Positions 34,336-44,822 of a DNA stretch of 64,000 bases are shown here, piece after piece. The stretch comes from Rhodotorula mucilaginosa (Eukaryota > Basidiomycota > Microbotryomycetes > Sporidiobolales > Sporidiobolaceae). The stretch is taken from the NCBI GenBank assembly GCA_034406715.1, contig CP137867.1:62001-126000 (forward strand). Direction: 5' to 3'. The notes beneath the pieces were generated by a model. It did not search any database, was not told the DNA's origin, and was given only the letters and a program-made list of their open reading frames with translations. How positions within the stretch are numbered: position 1 is the first letter of the stretch; each line of letters opens with the position of its first letter. Position numbers and translations under genes: made by a program.

Positions 34336-35268
34336 TGCTCTCCACCGAGGAGCTGGCCTTCTCTCCCAGCGAGTCTCTAGTCTGCGGGGTCGAGTTTGGA
34401 AGGAGGAAGACAGCGAACACGGACGGACGTGAAAATCTCTGCCAGAGCCAAGAAGGCATAGACACCTTGCCATTGCTTGTACACTGCTCAGAAGAATACC
34501 GCAAAACGAATACAAAGGCGGCGCTTCCGGTCACAAAGCAGCGCTTGCGTACGCGATCGCGATCCTTCCGCTGGGCCTCTCCTGCAGGCTCATCGGGTGG
34601 CGCCAGCTGCCTCTCTGACCCGAATCCACCTGGTTCCTGGCGCAAGAGCCGGCTCACGAGCTGTTCTCGGGGGTTGCGGTGCGATCCTCCTCGGTCGGCC
34701 GTGGCGCCAATTCAATTGAACCCTCGCGGAATAGGCCGGACCGCTGACGGTTTGCAGGCGGCGGAGCGCAGTACGCGCAATGAAAGGGCACTGCCCCGTA
34801 AGTTAGGTCTGCGAGCAAGCGCTCGACCGGGAGGCGTCAATGATGATGAGCAGTCTGCTGCATAGCGGAGGAGGAGGACGAGCGAAGTACAGAGTTCTTG
34901 AGTCTGTTTGTTCTGTCGGCGAGCATCGCCCGGTCGCCCCCCCGCTTGGCGCGAATCGAGAACCTCTCTTGAGAAGAGCAGCAGCCCGACTCGGATATGT
35001 TCCTCGCAAAGCGTTTCGATGATAGCATGCGTCGCTTTGAGAGAAGTGGCGTGCAGTAGTTGAGAGCAGGGGCGGCGACGGGGACGGACGAGCACGAGAG
35101 GGCGGGCGAGCGTAGGAGCACTTTGGTCAATGTTGCGCAAAGTAGTTCCTAGAGCTCAAAGACCCAGTCAGAGCGTGTGCAGTGGAATGAAAGCCGCATT
35201 GCAACGCCGACTCGACTTGGGGAACATCGTCGCACCCACTGGTTGACCACTGCACCACGCGACAGGAC
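34336..35268. promoter_or_regulatory. Divergent promoter region, TIP-like gene and MSS51
   Basis: 930 bp between opposite start codons. Short frames overlap on both strands and none is convincing. No recognised motif. Confidence 0.4.
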
Positions 35269-36818
35269 ATGGCGCCTGCTCACCGGCTCGCGAGTCTCTC
35301 GGCGCAGTCGATCGCCCGCCCGCATCCCCGACCGCGCGCTCGCCTCGCCGCGCCCGGATCGACCGCCTCTCAGCGCACCCTCTTCGGCTGGTCCTCGCCC
35401 TTCCGCAGCAGCAAACAGAAGGATGAACCCAACAAGACCCGGAAACCACAACCGCTGCTGAGCCAGGACGACCTGTTCCACCCGCTGTCAAAGTCGCCGT
35501 TCGCCGAGATGCGCGCCAAGGGCGACCGCATCCGCCACCTCGCCTACTGCCCCGTCTCGCTCGAAAAGTACCACGAGCACCTCCACGTCCAGTTCGAGTG
35601 CCCCCACTGTGGCTTCCCGACCCACGCGTCCGAACAGAGGTGGGCCGAGGACGACCAGCACGCGCGGTACTGGCCCCGCTTGAGGGAAGCGAACGAGGAC
35701 GAACACGACTTGCGGAGCGGGCGCGAGATGACCGAGTTTGATCGCCTGCCGACCGAACAACCGTACGAGGAAGCCGTCTCGTTCGGCAACTGGGACGTCT
35801 TTCTCTACACCCGCAGTTTCCCCTCGATCGAGTCGGAACGCTCCAGGCGGCACGTCTCGAAACTGCTCACCTACCCCGTCACGATCGGGTCCATCTTGCA
35901 CGAAAACTCGCCCTACACCGTCAGGAACCAGCGCCTCTTGCCAGAAGGACTCCGGTCTCTCATGGGTCCGTCTCTCCCGTTTTTGTTGAACCTCTCTAGC
36001 ACGAAAAACTCACCGTTTGCACGCCCCGCAGCCCTGAGGCACACCCTCCACCCGAGCGACAAGGACTCGACCTCGGCCGCGAAAGCCGGCCTGCCCCCCT
36101 CGCCCGTCCGGATCCTCATCCTCGGCGCGCGCGCCGAGTCGTCCCTGCCCCCGCACGTCCTCGCCCAACTGTCGCACCTCTTCCCCGCCATCCCGCTACA
36201 CCTCATCTTTATCGGTCCGGAAGCCTACCTCCCCCCCGCTTCGACCAAAGAAACTTCCGTCTACGGCGTCCCGTCTCATACGAGGATCGAACACGACGGC
36301 CGCTTGACCATCACGACGCTCCAGTCCCCGTACTCGGAAGTGCACGACCTCCTCGGCCCCTTCGACCCCTACCAAGACGTCTTTTTCGCCTTCTCTCCCG
36401 GCTTCGGCTTCCCGGACGAACACTCCCCGCAGTTGACCCAACTCGAAACCAACTGGAACGCCGACGTCCGCGCCATCCTCGAAACGAAATGCGCCCTCTT
36501 CTGTACCGGGTTCAGTCCCGCCGATATCGAACGGGACGTCGTCGCGCTCGATAAAGCCGAGGGGATCAAGGGCGAGTTTGATTGGTTGTTGACCCCGGGT
36601 GAGAACGTGTTTGGGAGTGAAAAGTGGGAAGTCGCAGAGTTTGATCCGCGCGTCGCCGTCAAGACCAACTGGGGCGTTTGGGGAATCCGGTCCGTCCCAT
36701 GCTCTCTGTCTTGCTCTGGGAATATCCCCGGAAAACTGATCCCTCGTCGCCCTGCAGTGGAAAGCGATACGAAGTCCGCGGCGGTTCAGCAGCCGACGAC
36801 GACGTTATCGCCGTCTAA
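35269..36818 (+). CDS. MSS51: Mss51-like mitochondrial protein, COX1 translation/assembly factor
   Basis: In yeast, Mss51 activates COX1 mRNA translation and binds new Cox1 in the mitochondrial matrix. Three exons: 35269-35965, 36032-36689 and 36757-36818. The basic, Arg/Ser-rich N-terminus fits a mitochondrial presequence. Then come LFHPLSKSPFAEMRAKGDRIRHLAYCPVS, a zinc-finger-like ECPHCGFPTH with CP pairs, and the C-terminal Mss51 domain (ALRHTLHP, VRILILGARAESSLP, LHLIFIGPE, WLLTPGENVFGSEKWEVAEFDPRVA). Splicing gives the final GKRYEVRGG and TAA at 36816. Family membership is well supported; the role in this organism is by homology. Confidence 0.85.
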
Positions 36819-37198
36819 AGAGGCTACGAACTCCGGCCGGAGACACTCCAAAACGAAGGAGGAAGAGAAGGGCGCGTTCTCTCTTTTCGTCCACTCGCAG
36901 TATCTCTAGAAGCTCCTCCCCCTGCCCTCCCCTCCTACTCGCCACTCCCCTCGTTCTTGGCTCCTCCATCCTTGCAAAACAAGACTGTATGTAACTCTCG
37001 CCTCTCTAGCTGGTATGTAGAACCCCACCCCCTCCCTTCCGATATCGCAAGAACCCTGCATTCCATCGGTCGGAGTAACTACCCGGGTGCAGTGAGAGTG
37101 AGAGAGAGAAAGAGGCGCTGAGGGAACAGATCACAGAACCCGTCGTGGGTCTCCTGTCGTCTCGTCGTATATGGTGTGTGGTGAGTGGTGGGTGGTGA
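36819..37198. other. Spacer between convergent MSS51 and DSC3
   Basis: 380 bp of 3' flanks with C/T-rich sequence and a GAGAGA stretch. No gene seen. Confidence 0.5.
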
Positions 37199-39445
37199 TC
37201 ATCCCAACATGCGCAAGAACCCGAACGCCTGTTACAGAGAACGGTGCGTGAAAGACGTGTCAGCTTTTTCTCTGGTCTTGCCTCACAGCCATACTCGTAA
37301 AAGTTCCCGAGTGAGTGGCGAAGGGTTTCTCCGACCATGGATGAACCGACATTCAATTGCTGGCGAAGGGAAAAGAAGCAGCTAAGGGGACTTGCCAGGT
37401 TGATAAAGATGCCGAGGACGATCGCAATCTGCATCCTGTTTGTGCCCATCATGCGCATGCGCACGCGCGCGCGGAAAATGTGGTGCGGCATTGTCGAAGG
37501 GAGGCGTAAGAGGGAGGGGGGGGTTAAGAGAGGTCGGGGACGAGGGGAGTCAGAGATCAGTTTTTCGGGCCGAGCAAACCGAAAACGCGTACGACACACA
37601 CACACATAACACGAGCGAGAGAGAGGGAGAGAGGGAGAAACGACCGCCGCACGGACGTACCTCTTTGAAAAGACCTGAGTGCGGAAGAAGAACAGAGGCA
37701 GGAACGGGACAAAGAAGCCCGCGCAGACGCCCTTGAGGAGCGAGTAGTAGTGACCGCCTACGTACGTGGGGGGGCGGGCGGGAGTGTGACATTGTCAGCA
37801 GAAGGCAAAAAGGGACGCCCAGAAAGACAGAGGCACTTACCCTCCCCGCTGCTGCCCGCCGTCGCTGCTTCGTCCAACCCCGTCATTCCGCTCATCCACT
37901 GCTCCTCCAACGCGCGCTGATGCTCCTCATCGTCCACCGCCGCCGCCGCCGCCGTGGTCGTGGTCGTCGGATCTCGGTCTATTGTTCCTCGCAGCACGTC
38001 ATGATTAGCTTTGAGGGAGGGAGGAGGAGGAGGAGGAGGGGGAAGAGGAGGAGGAAGGGCCCCCCGAAGCAGAAAGACGCACCTAATGAACCACGTGGAG
38101 GGGCATGCGCCCGGAACTCGGATCTCAAGTTCTCAATGTCCTGATCCGAGAACCCGGCTTCTCGGAGGCGGTCAAAGCCTTGTAGCGGAGTCAATTGGTG
38201 CACCTGTTGTTGCTGTGCCTGTTTTTAGGGGGGGGGGGGGGGGGGGATCAAGTGAAAGCAAACGCTCGTGTAAGCGATGATGGGGGGTAGCCAGATCAGC
38301 CCAGTCCAGCGAGTGATTTCGAGCCGTTGTAGATGCGAGTGGAGCCGAGTCCGGCGAGGGCCGAGAAGAGAGGAGAGGACCGGGAAAAAGCAAAGGCAAC
38401 GCACCCCCTCTAGTCCTCCGGAAGTCGTACCTCCTCCTCCTGCCGCCACCGCTTCCCGCAAAGTCTCGGCAGCCAGTTCTTCATCCTCCATCGGTTCGCC
38501 GACTGAACAATGTAACCACACGGGTGGCGCCTCCTGTTGGGCCTGCTTCTCTCTGACCGAGAATCCTCTCGCTCCTTTCCCTTTCCTCCTCCTCCTCCTC
38601 TTCTTCTTGTTGCGCTCGCCGTCGCCTTGACCCTTTTCGATTGCGTCGAGTTGGTCCCCGCGCTGATGGGCGCTCGAGTCGAGCGAGTTGCGAGCGATCG
38701 AGACGCCTGTGATGACGCTTCCGAGGAGACCTTTGCCGACTTTCCGTAGACTCGGTCCCTCCTCCTCCTCCTCCTCCTCCTCCTCCTCCTCCTCCTCCTC
38801 TTCGTCGTCGTCATCGTCGTCGTCGCTGCTGCTGCTGCTGCTGCTGGAATTCTGGCCCCGAGCGGCTGCTGCTGCCGCGGCGGGAGCAGGAGGAGCAACC
38901 CCAGTCGCGCCCGCGCCCGCGCCCGCTCGTCTCGAATTGAGCTGCGTCGTAAAAGGGACGACCAAGACTCCATCGGGGAGGACTCGACCGAGTTGGATCA
39001 GTCGGAGTCGACGCGGTCGACTGTCGGTTTCGGTCCCGGTGAGGGGGTCGACTTGCTTGACGACCAGAGTCTCGGGGCGGAGGATCCGGATCTGCGGGCG
39101 GGGCGTTCCAAATGAGGTTCAATTTCGAAAGGAAGCGCCTCTTGACCCGTATTTGAAGGCGCGCACCCTTCGTTTCAAGTCGCGGACGGTCTCTCGGTGT
39201 CCGACCCACAGGTCGACCAAGTCGGGCGTCTGGCCGTCGGTGAACCTGATGCCAAAGCTGAGTCCCTGCTCCTCGTCTGTCTGAGCTCTCCCTTTCCCTT
39301 TGCTCTTGTTCTTAAAGGCGGTTGCGGTCGACGGTGGTGGTGGTGGGTAGAGCGGCGGGTCCTCGTACATGGGGATCGCTTGGTAGCGGTTCGAGCTGCT
39401 CCCTCCTCCTCCTGGTACGCTCATCATGAACGCGGGCGCGTGCAC
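37199..39445 (-). CDS. DSC3: Dsc3-like subunit of the Golgi Dsc E3 ubiquitin ligase complex
   Basis: The Dsc complex ubiquitinates Golgi/endosomal membrane proteins and, in several fungi, activates the sterol-responsive factor SREBP. ATG 39445 is chosen; ATG 39427 or 39424 is possible. An N-terminal ubiquitin-like domain (LSFGIRFTDGQTPDLVDLWV, TVRDLKRRI, LIQLGRVLPDG) is followed by a long acidic and Ser-rich linker. The second conserved domain (WLHCSVGEP, LTPLQGFDRLREAGFSDQD, EEQWMSGMTG) and two C-terminal membrane segments follow (YYSLLKGVCAGFFVPFLPLF; MQIAIVLGIFINLAFGF). The last intron has a GC donor (CTG then GCAAGT), and reading across it restores INLAFGFLRMLG and TGA at 37199. Confidence 0.85.
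38228..38246 (-). repeat. 19-bp poly-C tract (sense strand) in a DSC3 intron
   Basis: A run of 19 G on the + strand, C on the coding strand, just before the TAAAAACAG acceptor. Confidence 0.85.
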
Positions 39446-39927
39446 GTCTCACGCTCCGGTGTAGAGTGCGACGAGACCGCCGCGCTCGGAGATGAGAGAA
39501 GCGGCGTCACCGCATCCAAATCGCTCTTTTACTCCACAGCCAATACAGACAAGGGCGTGGTCACCAAGTGAGTGTAGCTTGTCTAATCCAGGAATGGCCT
39601 GAACCCGTCATCCGAGGCAGCTATGGTTCACGAGTGCCACGTGGCATCGACTCGAGATCACGTGACTCTCTCTCGCCTCGGCGCCAATCCGTCGCGAGAG
39701 AACAATCAGATCGCACAACCGGCGTGCTCTTTGACCTGGTCTGGCGTCGCAAGTACATAGCTGAGAGCAATCTGGTGAGCCCTGACCCCGACCTTGCACG
39801 GTACCGTCAACCCGCCGACTCGTCGCTGTTTCACTCAACTCGGGCTTTTGTTTACTCTTCATCCCTCGCGCCGCCATCAGCCTCGTCCGCGCTACTGTAG
39901 CCCCGGTCTGGATACAGAGACCACGCC
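39446..39927. promoter_or_regulatory. Divergent promoter region, DSC3 and GPI protein
   Basis: 480 bp between opposite start codons, including TCACGTGAC at about 39,657-39,665, an E-box-like palindrome. No gene seen. Confidence 0.4.
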
Positions 39928-40970
39928 ATGTCCAACCGACTCATCGCCACCCTCTTGCTCGCCCTCGCCGTTTTGTCCGCCTCCGTCTCGGCAACCTACT
40001 TCACCTCCCCGACAGCCTCGACCGTCTGGACCAATGCCGCCGGCGAGGACATCACCTGGAAGTACCAACCGGGAGGGGCACCCAACGGCGACATTATCCT
40101 CCTCGGAATGAGCCCAACCGGAACTCCCATGTGAGTGCTCGGCCGTTCCCTCTGATTCGATGGTCGCGAGGGGTTGACACGCTATCGAACCGCCGCCGAA
40201 CAGCACCACGACACCTTTGACGGTCGCGACCGACGTCGACTTGACGAGCGAATCCATCACCTTCCCGGACGGTTTGCAACTCCGAACCGCAACTCGGCAA
40301 TACGTGCGTCCTCGCCGCCCACCGTGGTTCATTTCCCCCTCCGAAGGTCCTGCAGGAAAGGCACTGACTTGAGAGAGAGAAAATGGTTTCGTCTCCTCCT
40401 GCACGCGTGTGAACAGATGCTCCTCATGGTCGACTCGTCCAACCACCAGAACGTCTACTCCCAAGTCGGACCTTTCGAGATTCAGTCCTTCGCAGCGGCC
40501 TCGGACTCTTCCTCCTCCTCCTCTTCGACCGCGTCCTCTTCCGCTTCTTCTTCTTCTGCTTGTGAGTGTCAAAACTCGCGGAATTCCCTCCTCTCGCAGG
40601 AACTCGAACTGATGAAAGATCGCCTCCGTCTTGTCCAGCTTCCGCCTCGTCCTCCTCCGAAGCAGCCTCCTCCTCTTCTTCTTCAGCCACGTCCTCCCGC
40701 GACCCCGTCACCGCCACCGTAATCGAAACCGCCTCCTCCGGCGTCCTCATCACCATGACCTTGCAGCCTTCTGCTTCGTCAGGCGCAGGCGGGGATGCCC
40801 GAACCGTCACGGTCACGCAGTCCGCTTCGGAGGCGAGTCGCGCGGCTGCTAGTGGCGCCAACAACAACGCCGGAGCCACGAGCGGTGCTACTGCTGCTTA
40901 TGGATTGGGCGCGTCGAGACTGGCGGCGATGGGAGCGGCGGCATTGGTCGGCGCTGCTTTCGTTCTCTGA
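39928..40970 (+). CDS. Kre9/Knh1-type Ser/Thr-rich GPI-anchored wall protein
   Basis: ATG 39928 gives a signal peptide (LIATLLLALAVLSASVSA). A domain of about 100 residues of the Kre9/KNH N-terminal type follows (YFTSPTASTVWTNAAGEDIT, GDIILLG, MLLMVDSSNHQNVYSQVGPF), then a Ser-rich stalk and a hydrophobic C-terminus (LAAMGAAALVGAAFVL) typical of a GPI signal. Introns: after CCCAT at 40130 (acceptor GAACAG), after CAATAC (acceptor GTGAACAG), and in the Ser stalk (GTGAGT to GTCCAG). Likely at the plasma membrane or cell wall. Related fungal proteins are linked to beta-1,6-glucan, but the exact role here is unknown. Confidence 0.8.
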
Positions 40971-41445
40971 GTAGAAACTCGCCCCTCGCGCTAGGCCCTT
41001 CCTCACCGGACCGGTCACTCATACCCATAACTAAGACTTATCATCAGCATCTTGTTTGGAAACAACTATCATCTCATGAGAGGCCTGCGAATGCGGTTCA
41101 TGAGGAGTGCGGTGAACGTGAAGGCCGACTTGTCAATGTGCGAGGATCGCGCGCGTGCGCCACTGACCGCCATTTGAAGATACCTGTGAGAGAGAGTAGG
41201 AGGAAGAAGCGGTAGGTTATGGCGTGAACATGCTGTCAGTATGCAAGTAAGCGGTTGCTTGAGGTGGTTGTAGTGCTCAATCAAATGAACAGAGACACTC
41301 ACTCCCCATCGTCTTTGACTCGAGCCTCACAAGTACGGTTCTCATGAGAGACGAGGCAAGCCAATCAAACCAGTCCATTTACACTCAAGACATTTTTTCT
41401 ACACATGAGAGTCCTTGATGAGATCCTGGTCCGCAAGCTCTTGGT
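40971..41445. other. Spacer between the GPI protein gene and member B
   Basis: 475 bp of convergent 3' flanks, with lower GC than the housekeeping blocks. No gene seen. Confidence 0.5.
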
Positions 41446-41752
41446 TTACCGTGACCCTGCAAAAGGGTTCGATGGCCCTGGGGGTGCAGCAGACGGTTCA
41501 ATCTGAAAGAGTTCTGAGTATGGCCCCTTTGATACATCTTTGTGGCTGAATACATGTGCAGGTTGCGCGGGGTCGCGAGGCGTTGGATGGTGCACTGTCG
41601 GCGCTTGTTCTGCTCGCACCAATGGCAACTCGGGGCCATGAGTTGGCGGACCCTGTGGAGTCCCCTCCTGCAGACCAGCTGGTGGCCAGTCCAGAGTCAA
41701 GTGGAGCACAGTGCTGGGGAATCCGTAGGTCAGGGTCTGCCCAGTCCTCCGA

Positions 41753-42748
41753 TCAAACAACCTCTGCCCGGCAAGCCCATTCGACCTGTCTCGGTGCAGG
41801 AGAACCAGGCTGTACCGGGAGAAAACCGTCGTTGATTGGGGTGAGCTGCCACATATGTAACTGCGGTATCCCGGGGAGACTAGCATGCAGGCGAGTGGCT
41901 GAGAGGAAAAACTAGACCCAGTCAGTGCTCATTTTGCGGAGATTAAAGGGTTCTGCTGCTCATGACCACTAACGTAGTTTGAGGCATGGGTCATGCTGGG
42001 TTGGACCAGTGCTCCCATCCTTCATTTCAGTCAGAACCCTCTGGGCAGCCGTGGTGGGCAAGCGGAACCCGTGCCTCTCGTAGACTCCTTCTCGCTTTGA
42101 GAGATCGAGACCTCGAATGTATCGCGGACCGGCAATTTCGCCCGTGACGCTTATAGTGCCGATATCGCTCCCATGCTTGATTGCGCCGTCACGTGGTAGC
42201 AGGTAACAAAATCCACGACTTGTTTGCGCAGCACCCACACTATAAGAAACAGCCGGCAGGACTGTGGTGCGGCAAAGAGGTAGTTCCAGTTCTATGGGCA
42301 GAGAGATAGTCTCAGTACCATCTCTTAAGCCAGACCCAGGTCAGGCCTGTGACTCACCCTCTCGCTTATTGGACAAGAGGATGAAGTGCTCAATAGTTTC
42401 CGGCAAGCGAGCACGGAAAGTCGTCAGTGTGGAGTTGTGAATTCCAATCGTGTGTTTGACAAGCACTTTGAGGGCGTCCGCAAGCATCTCGGCGTAACTC
42501 GCGCAACCGAATTGCAGGAGCTAGAAGGCGAGAGGTGACGAGTCAGTCTGGGTTGCCGGCTTCAAGGTTTGCTCACGAGGCCCTCAGCCGGTCCGGAGAC
42601 GCACCTCATTGTGTGCGCTCCACATGTCTGGAGACCAATGATCTCGACTAGTACTGTGTCTGTCTGCGACTTGTTCCTTCGAGTAACAGAGCATGTTCCT
42701 TGAGCCGGAAACGTGCCAGCCGTCGAGGCCGTGTTCGGGCTGCGACAT
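41753..42748 (-). CDS. Unrecognised gene family, member B
   Basis: Read leftward from ATG 42748. Exon 1 (to 42605) has GLDGWHVSG, MLCYSK and WSAHNE. Exon 2 has LLQFGCASYAEML, LVKHTIG and RLPETIEHF. Exon 3 has LPAVSYSVG, IAGPRYIRG and TGPTQHDP. Exon 4 has MWQLTPINDGF and APRQVEW. Introns are phase 0, 1 and 1, exactly as in member A; donors are GTGCGT, GTGAGT and GTTAGT. In the frame that matches A, exon 4 ends at TGA 41753-41755 shortly after PRQVEW. Similarity to A then continues in another frame (TLDWPP, PSNPFAG) as far as 41446, so the gene has a frameshift, a further unrecognised intron, or a shorter product. Exon 1 is shorter than in A by eight codons. It is divergent from member C. Function unknown. 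Confidence 0.6.
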
Positions 42749-43473
42749 TGCACGGTTGTAAGCCAAAGCTGCGAGACCGAAAGTCACCTGAGCAATGCGG
42801 TATAAACCAAGCAACAGGTGGACAAAGTGGGAAGAAAGAGCACACTGAAAGACACCGCGCCGTCGGGGTGTCCGCGGAGTTGCTCGGCGGTTTTCCGTTT
42901 CGCGATTGCGTGCTCCCCAAGCTGTGCGGGGGAATCAGAGCGCATTGAGCTAGCTCTCTCTCAACGCTAGCCCCCCAAGGCTGGAAAGTTTGAAGAAGTA
43001 TGCAAGTCTACTTGGGAGAGGGTGAGAAAGCGGCGGAAAAGCGAGGAGATCGATGAGAAGGCAACCCGCCGCTGCTGCCCCTCTGCGTGCCTCGCTCGCG
43101 TGACCAAGAGCCCTGCTTCAAAGAACGGCCAGGCTGTAAATTCTTACTTGTTTCCAGTTGCTGCACCACCGCATGCTCTCGCTGACGGCATGACCATGAA
43201 GGGAATAGTCAAGCTTCCTGATCGGATCCAAAAGGACAGCTGCAAAATTTCGGTCTTTAGTCTGCATTGCCTGTGTCAAAGGGGACAAATGCGGGCCACT
43301 AGTCAGCTTGTGCACGTGTGCACAGCCGCAATGCGCACCAAGCTCATGCGCTCACGCTCCTCTCTCCCCCGCGGACAAGCCGCGGACTGCGCTTTTCCGG
43401 TGCGCTCGACCGGGGCTGCTTCTTTTCCTCGTTCTTGAACCGCTCTTGGTCGAGTTGTGTACAGCTTCTGCCC
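42749..43473. promoter_or_regulatory. Shared divergent promoter of family members B and C
   Basis: 725 bp between the two start codons. For B (minus): GAGCACGCAATCGCG at 42915-42901 and CTCCGCGGACA at 42879-42869, in the same order as upstream of member A. For C (plus): CCCCGCGGACAAGCCGCGG at 43367-43385, containing a second CCGCGG. Its CCGCGGACAAGCCG is identical to the coiled-coil gene element at 2157-2170. The elements lie 121 bp (B) and about 100 bp (C) before the ATG. Regulatory function is inferred from conservation. Confidence 0.5.
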
Positions 43474-44822
43474 ATGCCAGAGTCGTCACCGTCGCACTTG
43501 GAGGCGGAGCCTGAGTGGCGCGTATATGGCTTTCCAGTCATCAACTTGCTTGTCTTCAGCACAGCCCCTAACCTGCGTCTTGGCGACGGCGAGTACCTCG
43601 ACCTTGAGGCAAGAGCTGCAAGGGTGCAATTCTGGACTGAAGGGATGAAGGCTGCACATGAGATGGTACGTCCTTTCGTAAACAGGGCGCTGAACTCGGA
43701 TGCCCTCTCTCGTGCGTGAGAATTGACCGGAGGATACAGGTCCTTGCCATTGGAGGCTATGATAGATACGCCGTGTTACTGCAAGCCATCCTTGGAGGAC
43801 TCGTGAAAAACACTGTGGGAGGCAGCACACCTCAACGTGCTCCTCACCGGAGTAGTGCATCTGTGGAAGGACAGGAAGTTGCTCTTCCCAAAGCCTACAA
43901 GCTTGAGCACTTCTGCATCCAGACTCAGCACTTTCAAGGTATGTGTCAAGTGTCACTATCATTGGCATTCTGCCCAAATATCAAGCCCAAGCGGAACATT
44001 CCTGGCTTAGGATCGTGGCGGTTCAAAAATATCTTGCAGGCCGTCAAGTATCGGGTTTACCCGCACCCCAGGGGTTCGCGGCCAGGTGATCCTGGGCAGC
44101 TTGTTCTGCTTCGGTATGAAGCTGGACATATTGCAAGGCAGGAAAACGAGCTGCGTGTTTGTGCAGGTCCTCACTTCATCAAGAAACAGCTGAGAAGCGG
44201 GACTGTACATTGGCTACCAGGCTTCTGCCAGCATACGCTCCCACGAATTCAGGCTGGTGAGGCCAAGTTTGGCCCTCGTGATGTGTGCCTTGTTATCTCA
44301 CTTCCATGTAAGTCTTTGGCAACGGCAAACATGGTTCCCCGCGGCAAGAGCAGCTCATCAAGATTTCCGGTTTCGAAAACAGCGAGAACTGACCTACAGT
44401 GCAAGGTCTGGTCACTTGAGGGTGTTCTACAAGGGCTTACTTGGAAAAACGGCAGTCGTGTTCCGGATCCTCCCCAGCAGAGTCACTGGGAGGCGCAAGT
44501 CACCTTGCAGCCACAAGAACCTCAACAGGCTGCACAGGTTTTCATTATCTTTGCTTTGATCTGCAGTGGCCGCCCCAGCACCTCATGGAACTGTTCTTTC
44601 CGCAGAGGTATCAACCTGGCGCTCGGAGCGGTCCAGTTGAGCCTCGGGTCCTGCAAAATGGACCAACGGCAAACCTACCCCACAATCCCTTTACCTTCCA
44701 CTGAAGCAACAGAGAGGACTCTGTCACCTGTTGCACTCTCTTCCCTGCCTTCCCTGCCTGGGCGGCAAGTGTGTCCTTCGTCACTGTGTACCTTGAATAT
44801 CTTTCCTGATTTCTTGCTCTGA
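43474..44822 (+). CDS. Unrecognised gene family, member C
   Basis: Exon 1 43474-43665 has EWRVYGFPVINLLVFS and FWTEGMKAAHEM. Exon 2 43740-43938 has VLAIGGYDRYAVLLQ, GLVKNTVG and KLEHF. Exon 3, from about 44,012 to 44,308, has LQAVKYRV and CAGPHFIKK. Exon 4 starts near 44,383 and has VWSLEGVLQGLTW and PPQQSHWEA, lining up with MWQLTKLDEGLVW and the PRQVEW region of A. Intron phases are again 0, 1 and 1. The frame stays open to TGA at 44822. The similarity to A's C-terminus (FDLQWPP and HNPF before a stop at 44704) is in a different frame, so the 3' end is uncertain. This is the most divergent member; low identity with conserved gene structure suggests old duplication or fast evolution. Function unknown. 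Confidence 0.55.

Noticed and set aside
42748-43474. Divergent pair B/C as a homeodomain mating-type locus
   Set aside because: The divergent layout recalls the basidiomycete HD locus, but neither product has a homeodomain recognition helix (no WFxNxR-like motif).
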